64,000 nt of DNA from UBA6055 sp965214085 (GCA_965214085.1 OZ243937.1:868001-932000); one strand, 5' to 3'; positions 1-10,800 are shown, counted from the first letter of the stretch. Made by a program: numbers and translations. The notes: generated from the sequence alone by a model not told the origin.

Positions 1-907
1 GCCCGCTGCCGATGAAGAAGTTGGAGGTGGGGCAGTGGGCGATCTTGGCGCCGGTCTCGTGGAAGCGGCGCAGTTCGCCTTCGGACAGGTGGATGGCGTG
101 CCCGTAAATCGCTCTCGAGTCCAGCAGCCCGTAATGGTCGTAGATGTCGGTGTAATTCCTTCGCTCCGGGTAGAGCTCGGCGGCTCGCGCTACCTCGGCG
201 CGGTTCTCGGAGATATGCGATTGCAGGCGGACGTCAGCGTGCTCGCGCATTAAGGCGCCGGCCAGCTCCAACTGCTGTGGACTGCTGGTCAGGGCAAAGC
301 GCGGCGTCACCGTATAGAGGCAGCGTCCGCGTTTGTGCCAGCGCTCGATCAGCGCTTTGGAGTCATCGTAGCTCGCTTGCGCTGTATCTAGAATTTCCGC
401 CGGCGCGTAACTGTCCATCATCATTTTGCCAGCGAGCAGCAGCATATTTTCCGCTTGCGCCGCCTCAAATATGGCGTCCACCGAGCCGGGCGCGGAGGTG
501 CAGAATACTGATGCGGCTGTCGTGCCCTGGCGCTGCAGCTCGGCGATGAAGAATTCCGCGATGCGCTGGGCATGCGCCGCATCGTTGAACTTCGCTTCGG
601 TTGGGAAGGTATATTTTCTCAGCCACTCCAGCAGTTGGCTGCCGTAAGAGCCGATGATCTCGACTTGCGGATAATGGATATGCGCGTCGATGAAGCCGGG
701 CAGCAGAATCGAATCCGGATAGTGGCGGATGTCGATTTCATCCGGAAGCTGCGTTTGGATTGCGTTATAGTCGCCGATCGCCTGAATGCGGCCGTCGCGA
801 ACCCAGATAAGCCCGTCCGATTCGTAGACGACGCAGTCCTCGGGCGCGTTGAGAAAGGGGTCGGCGATGGGGCTGTAGATGACGCCGCGCAGAGCCAGCT
901 CTTTCAT
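1..907 (-). CDS. guaD: Guanine deaminase, 3' part outside the window
   Basis: This gene converts guanine to xanthine and ammonia in purine salvage or breakdown. About 302 codons are visible and the reading frame runs off the left edge. The amidohydrolase metal-binding motif GFIDAHIHYPQ appears near residues 70-80, followed by the family-typical GSYGSQLLEWLRKYTFPTE. Further motifs are SHISEN, GHAIHLS and AHCPTSNFFIGSG, which match guanine deaminase better than other amidohydrolases. The start ATG overlaps the stop of the upstream oxidoreductase (ATGA), so the two are probably co-transcribed. The C-terminal metal ligand lies outside the window. Confidence 0.9.
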   Translation of the reverse strand, partial: MKELALRGVIYSPIADPFLNAPEDCVVYESDGLIWVRDGRIQAIGDYNAIQTQLPDEIDIRHYPDSILLPGFIDAHIHYPQVEIIGSYGSQLLEWLRKYTFPTEAKFNDAAHAQRIAEFFIAELQRQGTTAASVFCTSAPGSVDAIFEAAQAENMLLLAGKMMMDSYAPAEILDTAQASYDDSKALIERWHKRGRCLYTVTPRFALTSSPQQLELAGALMREHADVRLQSHISENRAEVARAAELYPERRNYTDIYDHYGLLDSRAIYGHAIHLSEGELRRFHETGAKIAHCPTSNFFIGSG

Positions 908-2091
908 GGCCTATCCTGTCTAAGGCTGGTGACATCTTCCCAGCCGCCGCTGGTCCAGGAGCGGATCATGGCGGCGTGCACCTCGGCCACAGCCAGCGCG
1001 TCGCTAAACGTTGGGGAACAGGGCCGGGCTTCCGCCACCGCCTGCAAGAAATGGCGAGCCTCAATGACCTTCATATCCTCGTAACCCAAGCCGCTGCCAT
1101 CGCCCGGATTGAAGCGGCCGTGGAAGGGGTATCTGTCGCCGCCCACCAACCGGACATAACCATCGCGGCCCCAATCGTCATCGGGCAAATAAAGCTGCAG
1201 CTCATTCATGCGCTCGAAATCCCAGTTGAGCGCTCCTTGCGTCCCGTTGAGTTCAAAAGCCATCTGGTTCTTGGGCCCAAAGATCGACCGCGACGCCTCG
1301 AACGTGCCGCGCGCGCCATTCTTAAATTCGACCAGCGCGCCCACGTAATCTTCGTTGCTGACGGCGCCTTTAGGGTCAGCCGGGGCCCCGCGCGAATAAT
1401 GCGTGCCTTTGCCCGGGATCGGCATAGGGCGCTCGCTGATAAAAATATGCGAGTTGCTGACCAGCCGCTTGACGCCGCCGCAGAGGTAATGCGCCATATC
1501 GGTCACATGCGCCATAATATCGCCGAGTACGCCATAGCCGGCGATCTCGCGGTCGAAGCGCCAGGAGAGCAATCCCAGCGGGTCGCTGCCGTACATACTG
1601 AAGAAGCGCCCGCGGTACTGCGTCAATTGGCCCAGTTTGCAGGCGTCAATCAGTTGCTTGGCATGCAGCACCATCGGCGCCCAGCGATAATTGAAGCCGA
1701 CGAAGGACATGACGCCGGCGCGCCTGGCGATGGCTTCGATCCGCGCGGTCTCTTCAGGCGTGCGCCCGACCGGTTTTTCGCAGAAAATATGTTTGCCGGC
1801 CGCGGCCGCGGCTTCAACAATTTCGACGTGCAAATTATTGGGCGTGGCGATGTTGACGATCTGCACATCGGGGTGCTCAATGACATCCTGCCAGTGGGTA
1901 GTGGCGCGGGCAAAGCCGAGCGTTTCCCGGGCAGATTGCGCCCGAGCCTCGACATTGTCGGAACAGATCGCCAGCCGCGCCACGACGCCATCGTCGGGGA
2001 ACCGCTGCCGCGCCAGCGCGTAGGACCGGGCATGCACCTGTCCCATCCAGCCCATGCCGATGACGCCGATACCTAGCGTTTTGTTCTGCAT
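904..2091 (-). CDS. Gfo/Idh/MocA family NAD(P)-dependent oxidoreductase
   Basis: The 395-residue protein has the expected family length. The N-terminal Rossmann fold carries GVIGMGWMG (residues 9-17). The EKP motif is at 105-107 and includes the lysine usual in this family. A GDIMAHVTDMAHYL segment around 190-203 supplies the typical Asp/His active-site residues. Family members oxidise or reduce sugars, inositols and related polyols, and the exact substrate cannot be read from the sequence. It is translationally coupled to the guanine deaminase (4 bp overlap). The link to the fucose genes 15 kb away is only possible, not shown. Confidence 0.9.
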   Translation of the reverse strand: MQNKTLGIGVIGMGWMGQVHARSYALARQRFPDDGVVARLAICSDNVEARAQSARETLGFARATTHWQDVIEHPDVQIVNIATPNNLHVEIVEAAAAAGKHIFCEKPVGRTPEETARIEAIARRAGVMSFVGFNYRWAPMVLHAKQLIDACKLGQLTQYRGRFFSMYGSDPLGLLSWRFDREIAGYGVLGDIMAHVTDMAHYLCGGVKRLVSNSHIFISERPMPIPGKGTHYSRGAPADPKGAVSNEDYVGALVEFKNGARGTFEASRSIFGPKNQMAFELNGTQGALNWDFERMNELQLYLPDDDWGRDGYVRLVGGDRYPFHGRFNPGDGSGLGYEDMKVIEARHFLQAVAEARPCSPTFSDALAVAEVHAAMIRSWTSGGWEDVTSLRQDRP

Positions 2092-2157
2092 TAGATCTCC
2101 TGTTTTGGCGCGAGTCGCCGCTTTTCAGCACGGCATCCGTGGGGAGCGGATTTGTGG

Positions 2158-2499
2158 TTAATCGGGCGCTTCGATATGAATGCGGAAGCTGGATTTGGGA
2201 TTCTCGCAGTAGACCCAGGCGCGCGTCGTGCTCACCAAGGTCACGCTAACGCGCTGATAGGCTTCGCCTTCATAGTCGTCGAGCCGCTCCAGTTCTTCTT
2301 GGGTGACTTCAAAGAGCATGCCGTCGACGGTCGAGCCGGGGTGGGGCTGCAGTATCGAATAGACAAAGTGGATGCCGGTGAGCTTGGCCAGGCGATAACC
2401 GCGCAGGGTGTCCTTTTGCCCGGCGCCCAAGCTGCGCCCCAGCAACTGCTCCTGCGTTGCCGGATCGCCGAGCGTGCCGTAGGTGAATAACTTGTGCAT
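2158..2499 (-). CDS. Gamma-glutamylcyclotransferase (AIG2)-like protein
   Basis: A 113-residue single-domain protein. It starts with the YGTL motif (residues 7-10) that binds the gamma-glutamyl group in this fold. It contains LDDYEGEAYQRV, where Glu77 is the likely catalytic acid. Family members cyclise gamma-glutamyl amines or amino acids to 5-oxoproline, but many bacterial copies are uncharacterised. It lies 31 bp downstream of the 906-residue gene and 66 bp upstream of the oxidoreductase, all on the same strand, so it may be part of one transcript. Confidence 0.82.
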   Translation of the reverse strand: MHKLFTYGTLGDPATQEQLLGRSLGAGQKDTLRGYRLAKLTGIHFVYSILQPHPGSTVDGMLFEVTQEELERLDDYEGEAYQRVSVTLVSTTRAWVYCENPKSSFRIHIEAPD

Positions 2500-2530
2500 G
2501 TCCGCGGAGCTCTCCTTCGCGCTGCTAGAG

Positions 2531-5251
2531 TCAGTCGGTTTTCTGCGGGTGCGCGCCGTCCAAATAGCCCGCGATCCATTTTAGCATGTCGACCGAACCT
2601 TGTGGATTGGCTTCTCCGTGCATTAGCTGACGATCAATGGCGTCGTCGCTGCGGATGAGCGACGGTTTGCTGCGCCGCTCCGCCATGTGGGTGACGCGAA
2701 TGGCGAGGTTGCGCAGGTTGTTTGCCAGGATGTGACGCTGCTCCGACGACAGTTCGCTGCTGAATACATCGACTTCGCGCCGGATCGTCCGCGGGTCAGT
2801 ATCCGCCAAGTGCGCGACGTCAAAAGCTTCCGTGATATGTTCCAGCATGATTAAGGCAGTGTTTATCGCCTTAGTCAACTCGGCTGGCCCGCGGCTGTGC
2901 AGCCAGCGGCGCATCGCCAGCACGGTCATCAGAATGTGCTTCTGCGCTTCCATGTGGCGCTGCGCGTCCAGCTCGTGCTGCAGCCGCTGCAACTGTGGCA
3001 TGGCGCAATCGTGCGTATACTCGCGCCACCAATTGTTGACGGCGTCTTGCAGGCTTTCGCTGAATGCGATCTGACGGCAGATTCTGGCCAAGCCTTCGAC
3101 GACGACATTGAGATCGTCTTCTGCGGCGAACTGAGTCAACAGTTGCGCTATGGCTACGCGCGTCGCGCCTTCGATTTGCAATTCCTGGCAGGCGCCAAAG
3201 AGCGTCCACAAGTGGCGGTACGAAACTTGCACGTCGTGGTGCTTGGCCATGACACGGGTCAGCGCCTCCATCAGTCGCTGCGTCTGCGGTTCCCACTGGT
3301 AATAATCAAGCAAGTCGAAGTAGGTGTCGATCACATCGCGCGGCGCTGCGTTATTGGCGCTGCTGGCCGCATTCATGATGGAAAGGACCTTATCCAGGGG
3401 CAGGCTGTCCCGCTCGAGCGTATCGCCCAGACGCGGGAAGAGCAGTTTGTGTTCCGCCAGGTGGCGTACAGTCTCAGCCATTAGTTTTCGATCATCGCCA
3501 TCGATGACATGCGCAAAGAGGATATCCAGCGCTTCGTCCGTCATTTGGCGGCTGGCTTGCGTCGCCAGATGCCGAATAAGCGCCGGCGCGCGATAAATGG
3601 CGGGCAGCTGGGCGCGTCTTTTCGCGCTGGCGAGCGACAGCAATCTTCGCGTCGAGGCCGCGGTCACTAGCAATTGGTCGGATGTATTGACGCCATGAAA
3701 CAATGCCAGCAGGAAGAACTCCGCCTTTTCGTCAATCAGCGCGTCCAGTGTCTCCGTTGAAGCGTTCTGCAAAGCCGCGCGTACATTGTTGTCCAGCGCT
3801 GCGATAAGCGCTTCGTCGTCGTAAAGATCGTCCACAATATCCGGGACGCGGCGGGCGGCGATCAGAATCAGCTGTATACCCAATTCGCCATCGCTGTAGG
3901 CGCGCTCGGCGGCGGCCAGGATGCTATCGCGCAGGATCTCTTGTAATTGATAAGCCATTGGTTCATGGGCAATCAATTCAAGCCAGCCCGCCAACGTGCC
4001 GACATCGCCCTCCTGGATGGCGACTTCCAGTGATTTCCGCGCCGCGTGCTGCAGGTGCGGCAGCCAGGATTCGTCCAAGCCCTGGTGAATAAAGCGATTG
4101 CGAATGAAGACGTAAACGGCGTCGGGCTGCTCGTCTAGCAGCTCGTCAAATTTGCCGAATAACGCAGCTTCCAATTTGACGTCCCGGTCCAATTCTTGCG
4201 ACAGCCAGCGACCGGCGGCCGTATCGCGATTATTGAGGGCATTCTGCAGCAATTGCTCGATATAAAGGCGGCGCAGATTCTTGCTGGGCGCGTCCGCGCT
4301 TTCCAGGATTGCGATCAAGACATCGGTGGCGACATCCTCCCCGCTGCGCACGTGATGATCGACCCAGAATCGCTCCGCCAACTGCCGCAGCTCGCTTGAC
4401 AATTCCGCGGGCTGCACCAGGGAAAAGTCTGCCACAGCCATGCGCTGTATGTCGGCCGCCAATGCGGGAATGTCCCCGCTCCACAGCAGGCGCAGAACCT
4501 CCAGATAGGGGTGGTCGTCAGCTTCGCTTATGATCCGTGGTTCCCGCCAATCGAGCCTTAAGGCGGCGTTTGCGTCTGGGTCCTCGGCGGCGTCTTCTGT
4601 GAACAAAATTTGCGGTTTGCTTTGGCAATTGATTGGCGTATGGCTGGCGAAGGTGATGCAAGACGCCAACCGCCCGGGAATCAGCGCCTGGATTGCGGAG
4701 ATCAAGTCCAAGCGCATGTGGAAATCGGGCGGGAAGCCGCTTATCAGCAACTGACGCTCGTCAATGACCGCGCCCAAAAGGGACAGCAGCGACTCGAAGC
4801 CATCAGCCGCAATCCTATCTAGCATGACCTGCAAGTGTTGCGCGCGCGCCTCGCTGTCTGTGGCGTCGAAATCGGGAGGGGGCAGCGATGGCAAGGTGAC
4901 ATTGACGTCGCCGGTCGCTTCCGGCAGCAGCGCCAGCCAATCTTCAAACTGAACGGCCGCCTCCGCAACGGCGCTTAAGGGTATAAAAACAAAATGGTCG
5001 TTAAATGTTCCCGCTTGTTCCGCTGGTTGGGCGGTAATGAGAAGCCGCTGCGGACCGTCATACTCCACCAGAGCCAGCGCTGGTTGATCGACGCCTTGAT
5101 CGTCTGTCATCGGCGCCATGTCGATGATGCGTGTGTAAAATGCCGGGTCAAGCGAAGGGAGCGCGCCATTAAACAGCAGCAGCATAGACCGCGTGTCGCC
5201 ATGTTCGTCTTGCTCGTGACCAAGTACCAGATACTCAAGGGCAGATGCCAC
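2531..5251 (-). CDS. Large protein of unknown function, 906 residues
   Basis: I do not recognise this protein. It has no signal peptide and no transmembrane segment. The first 250 residues look like a compact alpha/beta domain that includes FVFIPLSAVAEAAVQFEDWL. The remainder, about 600 residues, is almost wholly helical and rich in Leu, Ala, Asp and Glu, as in alpha-solenoid scaffolds. The N-terminal part loosely recalls the GAP1-N type domains of GTPase-associated bacterial proteins, but that is a weak impression. The reading frame is long and uninterrupted, so the gene is real. It starts 29 bp after a region with no other coding content. Confidence 0.75.
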   Translation of the reverse strand: MASALEYLVLGHEQDEHGDTRSMLLLFNGALPSLDPAFYTRIIDMAPMTDDQGVDQPALALVEYDGPQRLLITAQPAEQAGTFNDHFVFIPLSAVAEAAVQFEDWLALLPEATGDVNVTLPSLPPPDFDATDSEARAQHLQVMLDRIAADGFESLLSLLGAVIDERQLLISGFPPDFHMRLDLISAIQALIPGRLASCITFASHTPINCQSKPQILFTEDAAEDPDANAALRLDWREPRIISEADDHPYLEVLRLLWSGDIPALAADIQRMAVADFSLVQPAELSSELRQLAERFWVDHHVRSGEDVATDVLIAILESADAPSKNLRRLYIEQLLQNALNNRDTAAGRWLSQELDRDVKLEAALFGKFDELLDEQPDAVYVFIRNRFIHQGLDESWLPHLQHAARKSLEVAIQEGDVGTLAGWLELIAHEPMAYQLQEILRDSILAAAERAYSDGELGIQLILIAARRVPDIVDDLYDDEALIAALDNNVRAALQNASTETLDALIDEKAEFFLLALFHGVNTSDQLLVTAASTRRLLSLASAKRRAQLPAIYRAPALIRHLATQASRQMTDEALDILFAHVIDGDDRKLMAETVRHLAEHKLLFPRLGDTLERDSLPLDKVLSIMNAASSANNAAPRDVIDTYFDLLDYYQWEPQTQRLMEALTRVMAKHHDVQVSYRHLWTLFGACQELQIEGATRVAIAQLLTQFAAEDDLNVVVEGLARICRQIAFSESLQDAVNNWWREYTHDCAMPQLQRLQHELDAQRHMEAQKHILMTVLAMRRWLHSRGPAELTKAINTALIMLEHITEAFDVAHLADTDPRTIRREVDVFSSELSSEQRHILANNLRNLAIRVTHMAERRSKPSLIRSDDAIDRQLMHGEANPQGSVDMLKWIAGYLDGAHPQKTD

Positions 5252-5340
5252 GGCGGCAACCTTTGACCCAGTTTACAATTGGCTCAATGCACCATTGTGT
5301 CAAATTGCGCGCGGACTTGCAAGCGCATGGTGATCCGCGG

Positions 5341-5636
5341 CAGGGCAATCGCATCAAAATATTTTAACCACAGAGGCACAGAAGCAAGTGCAAGTATGTC
5401 ATGCAAATGCTTAGCACAGAGATCACAGAGGAAACACAAAGGGCATCGAGGAAAGCAGAAAAAAGATTGAATGCCAGCGACAGTTGCCATTTGCTAGCCG
5501 GCTGCCTAAATCGCGGTGGAATCGAAAAGGTTTCGATTCCTCTGCGTCCTCTGTATTCCCTCGTGAGCTTCTGTGCTTAGATTTCAGTGCGTATAAGGTA
5601 CATAGTTCTTAGATTCATTTTGATGCGATTGCCCTG
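5341..5636. mobile_element. MITE-like element, copy 1
   Basis: A 296 bp non-coding element. It begins with CAGGGCAATCGCATCAAAAT and ends with the exact reverse complement of those 20 bases, the only perfect 20 bp pair among the copies. The interior next to each end carries CACAGAG-type sequence (left) and CTCTGTG-type sequence (right), so the inverted similarity extends inward imperfectly. No matching target-site duplication is visible, which suggests an old insertion. It fills most of the gap between the 906-residue gene and the WD40 gene. Confidence 0.75.
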
Positions 5637-5675
5637 ATAAAATACCGCAGACGATACAGTCTACCCTGGCTGCGA

Positions 5676-5684
5676 TGTTATACT
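5676..5684 (+). promoter_or_regulatory. Candidate extended -10 promoter element
   Basis: TG-T-TATACT lies 36 bp upstream of the preferred start of the WD40 gene. The ATG at 5675 overlaps this element, so transcription would begin after that ATG. This supports the downstream start at 5720. No good -35 is seen. Confidence 0.4.
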
Positions 5685-5719
5685 CTACCTGTTTCAGCAG
5701 CATGAATCAGGAGCCGACT

Positions 5720-7354
5720 ATGATGCGTATCGTGATGATGCTATGCAGCTTGCTGGCGGGCCTGTCCTGGGTCGCGTCCGTGTGGGCGCAGGGCGCGCCG
5801 ACGCAGATTGATGCCGCATTGCTGCATTTGAGCGCCCGCCTGGGGCAGTCAATCAGCCTGGGCAACTTGTCCAATTGGCGCTGGGAACAGAAGAACTTTG
5901 CCGATTCGGCGCTGGGTTGCGCTACAGCGAGCGGCAGCGGCGGCTCGCTCCTCGGCTATCGATTCGAGCTGACTTACAGCGCGGTCACTTACGACTACCG
6001 TGTATCGGCGGATAGCGCGATCGTCATCTTTTGCGGCGAACTCGAACCGGCAGCGTTCGCGGCGGCCGAGACGCAATATTCCAACCGCCTTTGCGGCGAG
6101 GCCGTTACGGACGGGCCCTATATGCGTTCGCGCCTCATCTATGGCATTGAAGCGGAGGTGATTCAAGATTTCCGGACTCTGCGCGGGCAGCCATCCGCAG
6201 ACGGACAGGCGCTGCTGCAGATTCCGGCTGGCCTGCCCTTTGATGTCTCTGCCGGGCCTGACTGCGCCGAGGGCTTCGTCTGGTGGCTGGTCAATGTCAG
6301 CGGGCAGACAGGCTATGTCGCCGAAGCCGGCGAGGGCGCTGTTTTTGCGCAGCCAACCGCGCCGCTGCCATTGCCCAGCCGCGAAATCTTGAATACCAGC
6401 TTGGTTAGTTGGCTGCAAGAACTGTCACGGCTCGAGGGGAACTTCCGTCAACAGCATGCTTGGTCCGCCGATGGCCACTATCTCGCTTTGCCCGGCGCGC
6501 GCGGCTCGGACAGCGTCTGGCTTTACGATCTGCGTAATCAGAGCTTGGCGCCGCAGTTGCTGGCTTACGACGACGGCGGCATAACCACGCTCAAGTTCCG
6601 TCCCAATCGCCCGCAGATTCTATTCGGCAGCGAAAGCGGCGTGATACATCTCTGGCAGCTTGATGCGGGCGCGGAATCGGGTTATGTCGAACAGCTCTAC
6701 CTCAACGCTCACGCCGGCGCCGTCTCCGCCCTGGCTTTCAGCGCCGACGGCAGCCGCTTCGTCAGCGCCGGGGCGGAAGCGTATTCGCATCTGCCCGGCG
6801 AGCGCAAATGGGCGGCGATCGTCTGGGATATGGCGACAGTGGCGCAACTGACCCTCTTGACCGGTCATCAGAGCCTGATTCGCACAATCGCCCTCAGCCC
6901 GGACGGCGCGACCGTGGCAACCGGCGCCGATGACGGCACGCTGAGATTCTGGGACGCCAACAGCGGCGCCAGCTTGTCAACGCTCAATATGGAAGCGGCC
7001 GTGGCGGCGATCGACTGGAGCTGGGACGGCAAACACATCGCGGTCGCCCTTGCCCGCGCCAGCAATAACCTGCAAGTTGTCGACGCCGCGCAGATGAGTG
7101 TCGCGCGCAGCCTGCAGGCGCCAAGCGCCGGCCTGACTTCGCTGGCCTTCGACCATAGCGGCGCCATGTTGGTCGTCGGCGCGACCGAGGGCGTTCTTTC
7201 GATCTGGGACGCGAATACCTTTGAGCTGCTGACCACGCGTGAAACGGAGGGCGCAGTCCAGGCGGTCAGCTTCAGCCCGGACAGTTCAATGGTCGTCGCC
7301 AGTACGGATAAGCACTCGCTGGTATTTTACGGCGTGCGGCTCGGCTCGGGCTAG
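5720..7354 (+). CDS. Secreted WD40-repeat protein with an SH3-like segment
   Basis: The protein has 544 residues from the ATG at 5720, which has AGGAG 6 bases upstream. Earlier ATGs at 5675 and 5702 lack this. The N-terminus (MMRIVMMLCSLLAGLSWVA then SVWAQG) is a Sec signal peptide with a probable cleavage after VWA. A Cys-containing middle region with an SH3b-like stretch (around residues 130-205) precedes about six or seven WD40 repeats, recognisable from LAFSADGSRFVSAG, LWQLD, VWDMA and FWDAN-type units. It probably forms a beta-propeller outside the membrane. It sits upstream of the kinase-WD40 gene, with a MITE-like element between them. The function is unknown. Confidence 0.85.
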   Translation: MMRIVMMLCSLLAGLSWVASVWAQGAPTQIDAALLHLSARLGQSISLGNLSNWRWEQKNFADSALGCATASGSGGSLLGYRFELTYSAVTYDYRVSADSAIVIFCGELEPAAFAAAETQYSNRLCGEAVTDGPYMRSRLIYGIEAEVIQDFRTLRGQPSADGQALLQIPAGLPFDVSAGPDCAEGFVWWLVNVSGQTGYVAEAGEGAVFAQPTAPLPLPSREILNTSLVSWLQELSRLEGNFRQQHAWSADGHYLALPGARGSDSVWLYDLRNQSLAPQLLAYDDGGITTLKFRPNRPQILFGSESGVIHLWQLDAGAESGYVEQLYLNAHAGAVSALAFSADGSRFVSAGAEAYSHLPGERKWAAIVWDMATVAQLTLLTGHQSLIRTIALSPDGATVATGADDGTLRFWDANSGASLSTLNMEAAVAAIDWSWDGKHIAVALARASNNLQVVDAAQMSVARSLQAPSAGLTSLAFDHSGAMLVVGATEGVLSIWDANTFELLTTRETEGAVQAVSFSPDSSMVVASTDKHSLVFYGVRLGSG

Positions 7355-7358
7355 CGCG

Positions 7359-7633
7359 CAGGGCAATCGCATCAAAAAAATTTAACCACAGAGAACACAG
7401 AGAACACAGAGAACACAGAGATTTAAGTGTTTAGACGACTAATCAAAGCAGTCGCTGGACTGGAATACGGCAAGAAGCATCAAAATGACTTCAAATATCT
7501 CTCAAAATCACTCCTGACTTATGACCTAAGCTTTCATTATTGTTTTTCTCTGCGCTCTCTGTGAACTCTGTGTTTGATTTTCCGTTCGCATTTGCGCCAT
7601 TTCAGTCACTACCATTTTTATGCGATTGCCTTG
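7359..7633. mobile_element. MITE-like element, copy 2
   Basis: A 275 bp element bounded by CAGGGCAATCGCATCAAAAA on the left and the reverse complement of CAAGGCAATCGCATAAAAAT on the right. Near the left end it contains four CACAGAG units, three of them spaced as a 9 bp tandem (AACACAGAG). The interior matches copies 4 and, inverted, 3 and 5. It lies immediately after the WD40 gene stop codon. No exact target duplication remains. Confidence 0.8.
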
Positions 7634-7835
7634 GCCTTGCGGCGCAGCATTTTTGGCATTTGGCGCATGTGGGGCTACAATTGAGTTTCAGCGGTCTCAT
7701 TCTGCCAGGCTGCGCTGAGGTCGTTTGCGCATGGGTTCCAGACACAGCGCTGCTCCAGCGCCATTTCTGGCAGCCAGTTTTGGGGCTGAACGCGCTTTGA
7801 TCCCGTCTAGCCGCGCGCAGTCGAGACGGCAATTG

Positions 7836-7844
7836 TGTTATACT
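7836..7844 (+). promoter_or_regulatory. Candidate extended -10 promoter of the kinase gene
   Basis: TG-T-TATACT lies 47 bp upstream of the kinase ATG, and a GGGGGA ribosome-binding site precedes that ATG. No convincing -35 is present. The rest of the 7634-7835 gap shows nothing recognisable. Confidence 0.4.
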
Positions 7845-7890
7845 GTCAGGAAATAATGCAAGATTCCATCCGATTCACGCGGGGGAAATT

Positions 7891-10800
7891 ATGGATATTC
7901 TGGATTTATCAGGCAAATCGGTAAAGTCCTACGAACTGCAGGATCTCTTGGGGCAGGGCGGTTTCGGCGTTGTCTATCGCGCCCGTCAAAGCTCTGTCCT
8001 GCGCGAAGTTGCCATGAAAGTCATCCTTCCCAAGTACGCCAACGAACCCGAATTCATTCGCCGCTTTGATAGCGAAGCGCAAGTCGTGGCGCGCTTGGAG
8101 CATCCTCATATTGTGCCCCTGTATGATTACTGGCGCGAACCCGACAGCGCCTACCTGGTGATGCGTTATCTGCGCGGCGGCAGCCTGCGCGACATCATTG
8201 ACAAGCAAGGCAAAATGTCATCTGACGTGGCTGGCAAAGTGCTGGAGCAAGTTGGCTCGGCTTTGACCTTCGCCCACCGTAACGGCGTCGTTCATCGCGA
8301 TGTTAAAGCCGACAACATCCTCATGGACGAAGACGGCAATGCTTACCTGAGTGACTTCGGCATTGCCAAAGAGGTGGGTACGGATTCCGGCGGCGGTACT
8401 ATCGAGGGCACACCGGCTTATCTGGCGCCGGAACAGATCCGCGGCGGCGATGTTGGCCCCCAGAGCGATGTCTACGCCTTCGGCATCATGCTCTATGAAA
8501 TGCTCTCCGGCAAGCGGCCCTTTGCTGAGTTGACCCTGGCGACGCTGGTTTACAAGCATCTCAATGAACCCTTGCCGATGATCGACCACAACGAGCTTAA
8601 TTTGCCGCCGCAATTCAATGCCATCATCCAAAAGGCTACCTCCAAAGACCCGGAAGATCGTTATCCTGATGCGATAACCCTGGTCAAGGAATTCCAGCAG
8701 ACGCTGCGCCAAGCCTCCGCCATCATCGAACTCGACGATTTCGATCTGGAAGAATTGGACTTTGCCGAATTCGAATTGCTGGAGACCAAGAACCCTTACA
8801 AGGGCTTGCGCGCCTTCCAGCAAGCGGACGCGGCTGACTTCTTCGGGCGCAGGGACATGATCCAGCGCGTGCTCGACCGCTTGCAGGAGCCGGTCGTGGA
8901 AAACAACTTCCTGGCTGTGATCGGACCCAGCGGCAGCGGCAAGTCGAGCTTGGTCAAAGCCGGCGTCCTGCCCGCGTTGCGCAGCGGCCGAGTGCCCGGG
9001 TCGGAAAATTGGTTCTACGCCGAGATGGTGCCGGGCGAGGTGCCGCTGGAAGAATTAGCCTCGGCGCTGCTCAGCGTTTCGTCTTCGCCATTGCCGGGCG
9101 TCGTCGATACCTTCCGCGAACACGCCGATGGCTTGGCGATGGGCGTCTACGAAGCGTTGCCATCCCGCGATAACAAGCTGCTGCTGATGGTTGATCAATT
9201 TGAAGAGTTGTTCACGCAGGTCGAGCTGGAGAGCGACCGGCAGCAATTCCTGGATCTGATACTGAATGCTGTCAACGCGGAAGATAGCCCGGTCATCATC
9301 ATCGCCACCCTGCGCGCCGACTTTTACGATCGCCCGCTGCTGTATCAGGGATTTGGCGAGTTGATCCGCTCGCGTACTGAATTGGTGCTGCCGCTGAACG
9401 ATGAAGAAATAGCCGAGACAATCGACGGGCCGGCGCGGCGCGTGGGCGCTGTTTTGGAAGAGGGCTTGATCGAGACCATCATCGATGACGTCAGGGAACA
9501 GCCCGGCGCTCTGCCGCTGCTGCAATACGCCTTGACGGAATTATTCGAACGGCGCGACGGCGCATTGCTGACCAACGCCGCCTACCTGGACATTGGCGGG
9601 ACCTTGGGCGCCTTGGCAAAACGCGCGGAAGAAGTTTACCGCCGCTTCAACGAACCGGGCCAGAATATGGCGCGGCAGATGTTTCTGCGGCTGGTCACGC
9701 TGGGTGAAGGGCAGGAAGATACGCGCCGCCGTATATTGCAGTCCGAACTGCTGACAATGGGCGACCGCGAGATCGTCGAAGACGTCATCGATCGTTTCGG
9801 TCGGTATCGACTGCTGACCTTTGACCGCGACGAGGCGACCCGCAGTTCAACCGTCGAGGTGGCTCACGAAGCCTTGATTCGCCGCTGGGAACGGCTGCGC
9901 GAATGGCTGACGGAGAGCCGCCAGGATGTCCGCATGGAGCGCGAGCTGCTGCACGCGGCTACGGATTGGGAAGCGTCCAAGCAGGACTCGAGTTATCTCA
10001 TGCAGGGCAACCGACTGCTGACCTTTGAAGAATGGATGGAGAGCGCTACGCTGCTGTTTAATAAATTGGAAATCGAGTTCATGTCCGCCAGCCTGGCCGC
10101 GCGTGACGAACGCGACGCCATGGAACGGGCGCGGCAAGAACGCGAGCGCGAGCTGGAGCGGCAGAAGGCGCGCAATATGCGCATCGCCGCCGGCATCTTC
10201 GCGGCGGCCGCGGTTGTCGCGGTCATCTTGAGCTTGTTCGCCTTCGACCAGCGCAACCAAGCCGAGCAACAGCGAGTCATAGCCGACGAGCAACGGGAGC
10301 GCGCCGACGAGCAGCGGCTGATCGCGGTGGACGCCATGAACGTGGCTGAGATAAATGAGCGCAAAAATCTGAGCCTGTCGCTGGCCGCCAATGCGCGTAC
10401 GGCGCTGAGCGAGAATGACCCGGCGCTGGCGCTGCCAGTAGCGATTGCGGCCCGCCATGTATTCGATCCGCCGGAAGCGGAAGTCTTGCGCATTCTGGGC
10501 AGATCCGCCTTCTCGCCGGGCCCGCGCTACCGTTTTACTGACTCGCCGCGCTCTATCCTGGGCGTAGACATCTCCGCCGACGGCGCCATGAGCGCTTACG
10601 CGGGTACTGATGGCCTGATCTATCTAGTCGACACGAGCTCCGGCGAAGCGCTGGGCTCAATCGAAACGGGCAGCCCCATCAGCGCGGTTGCCTTCAGCCC
10701 CGATGGCGCGCGGATTGCCGCCGCTCTGGCTGATGCTACTGTCGGCGTTTGGAACATCGACGGCGGGGAAGAAATTCACCGGCTCAGCGGACACGAGCTG

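Noticed and set aside
976..2076. Long antisense reading frames opposite the oxidoreductase, fucosidases and penicillin-binding proteins
   Set aside because: They mirror GC-rich genes that have recognised motifs on the other strand and encode no known domain.
7380..7425. Tandem AACACAGAG units as a possible CRISPR array
   Set aside because: The units are 9 bp with no unique spacers, and the sequence lies inside a MITE-like element. No cas genes are present.
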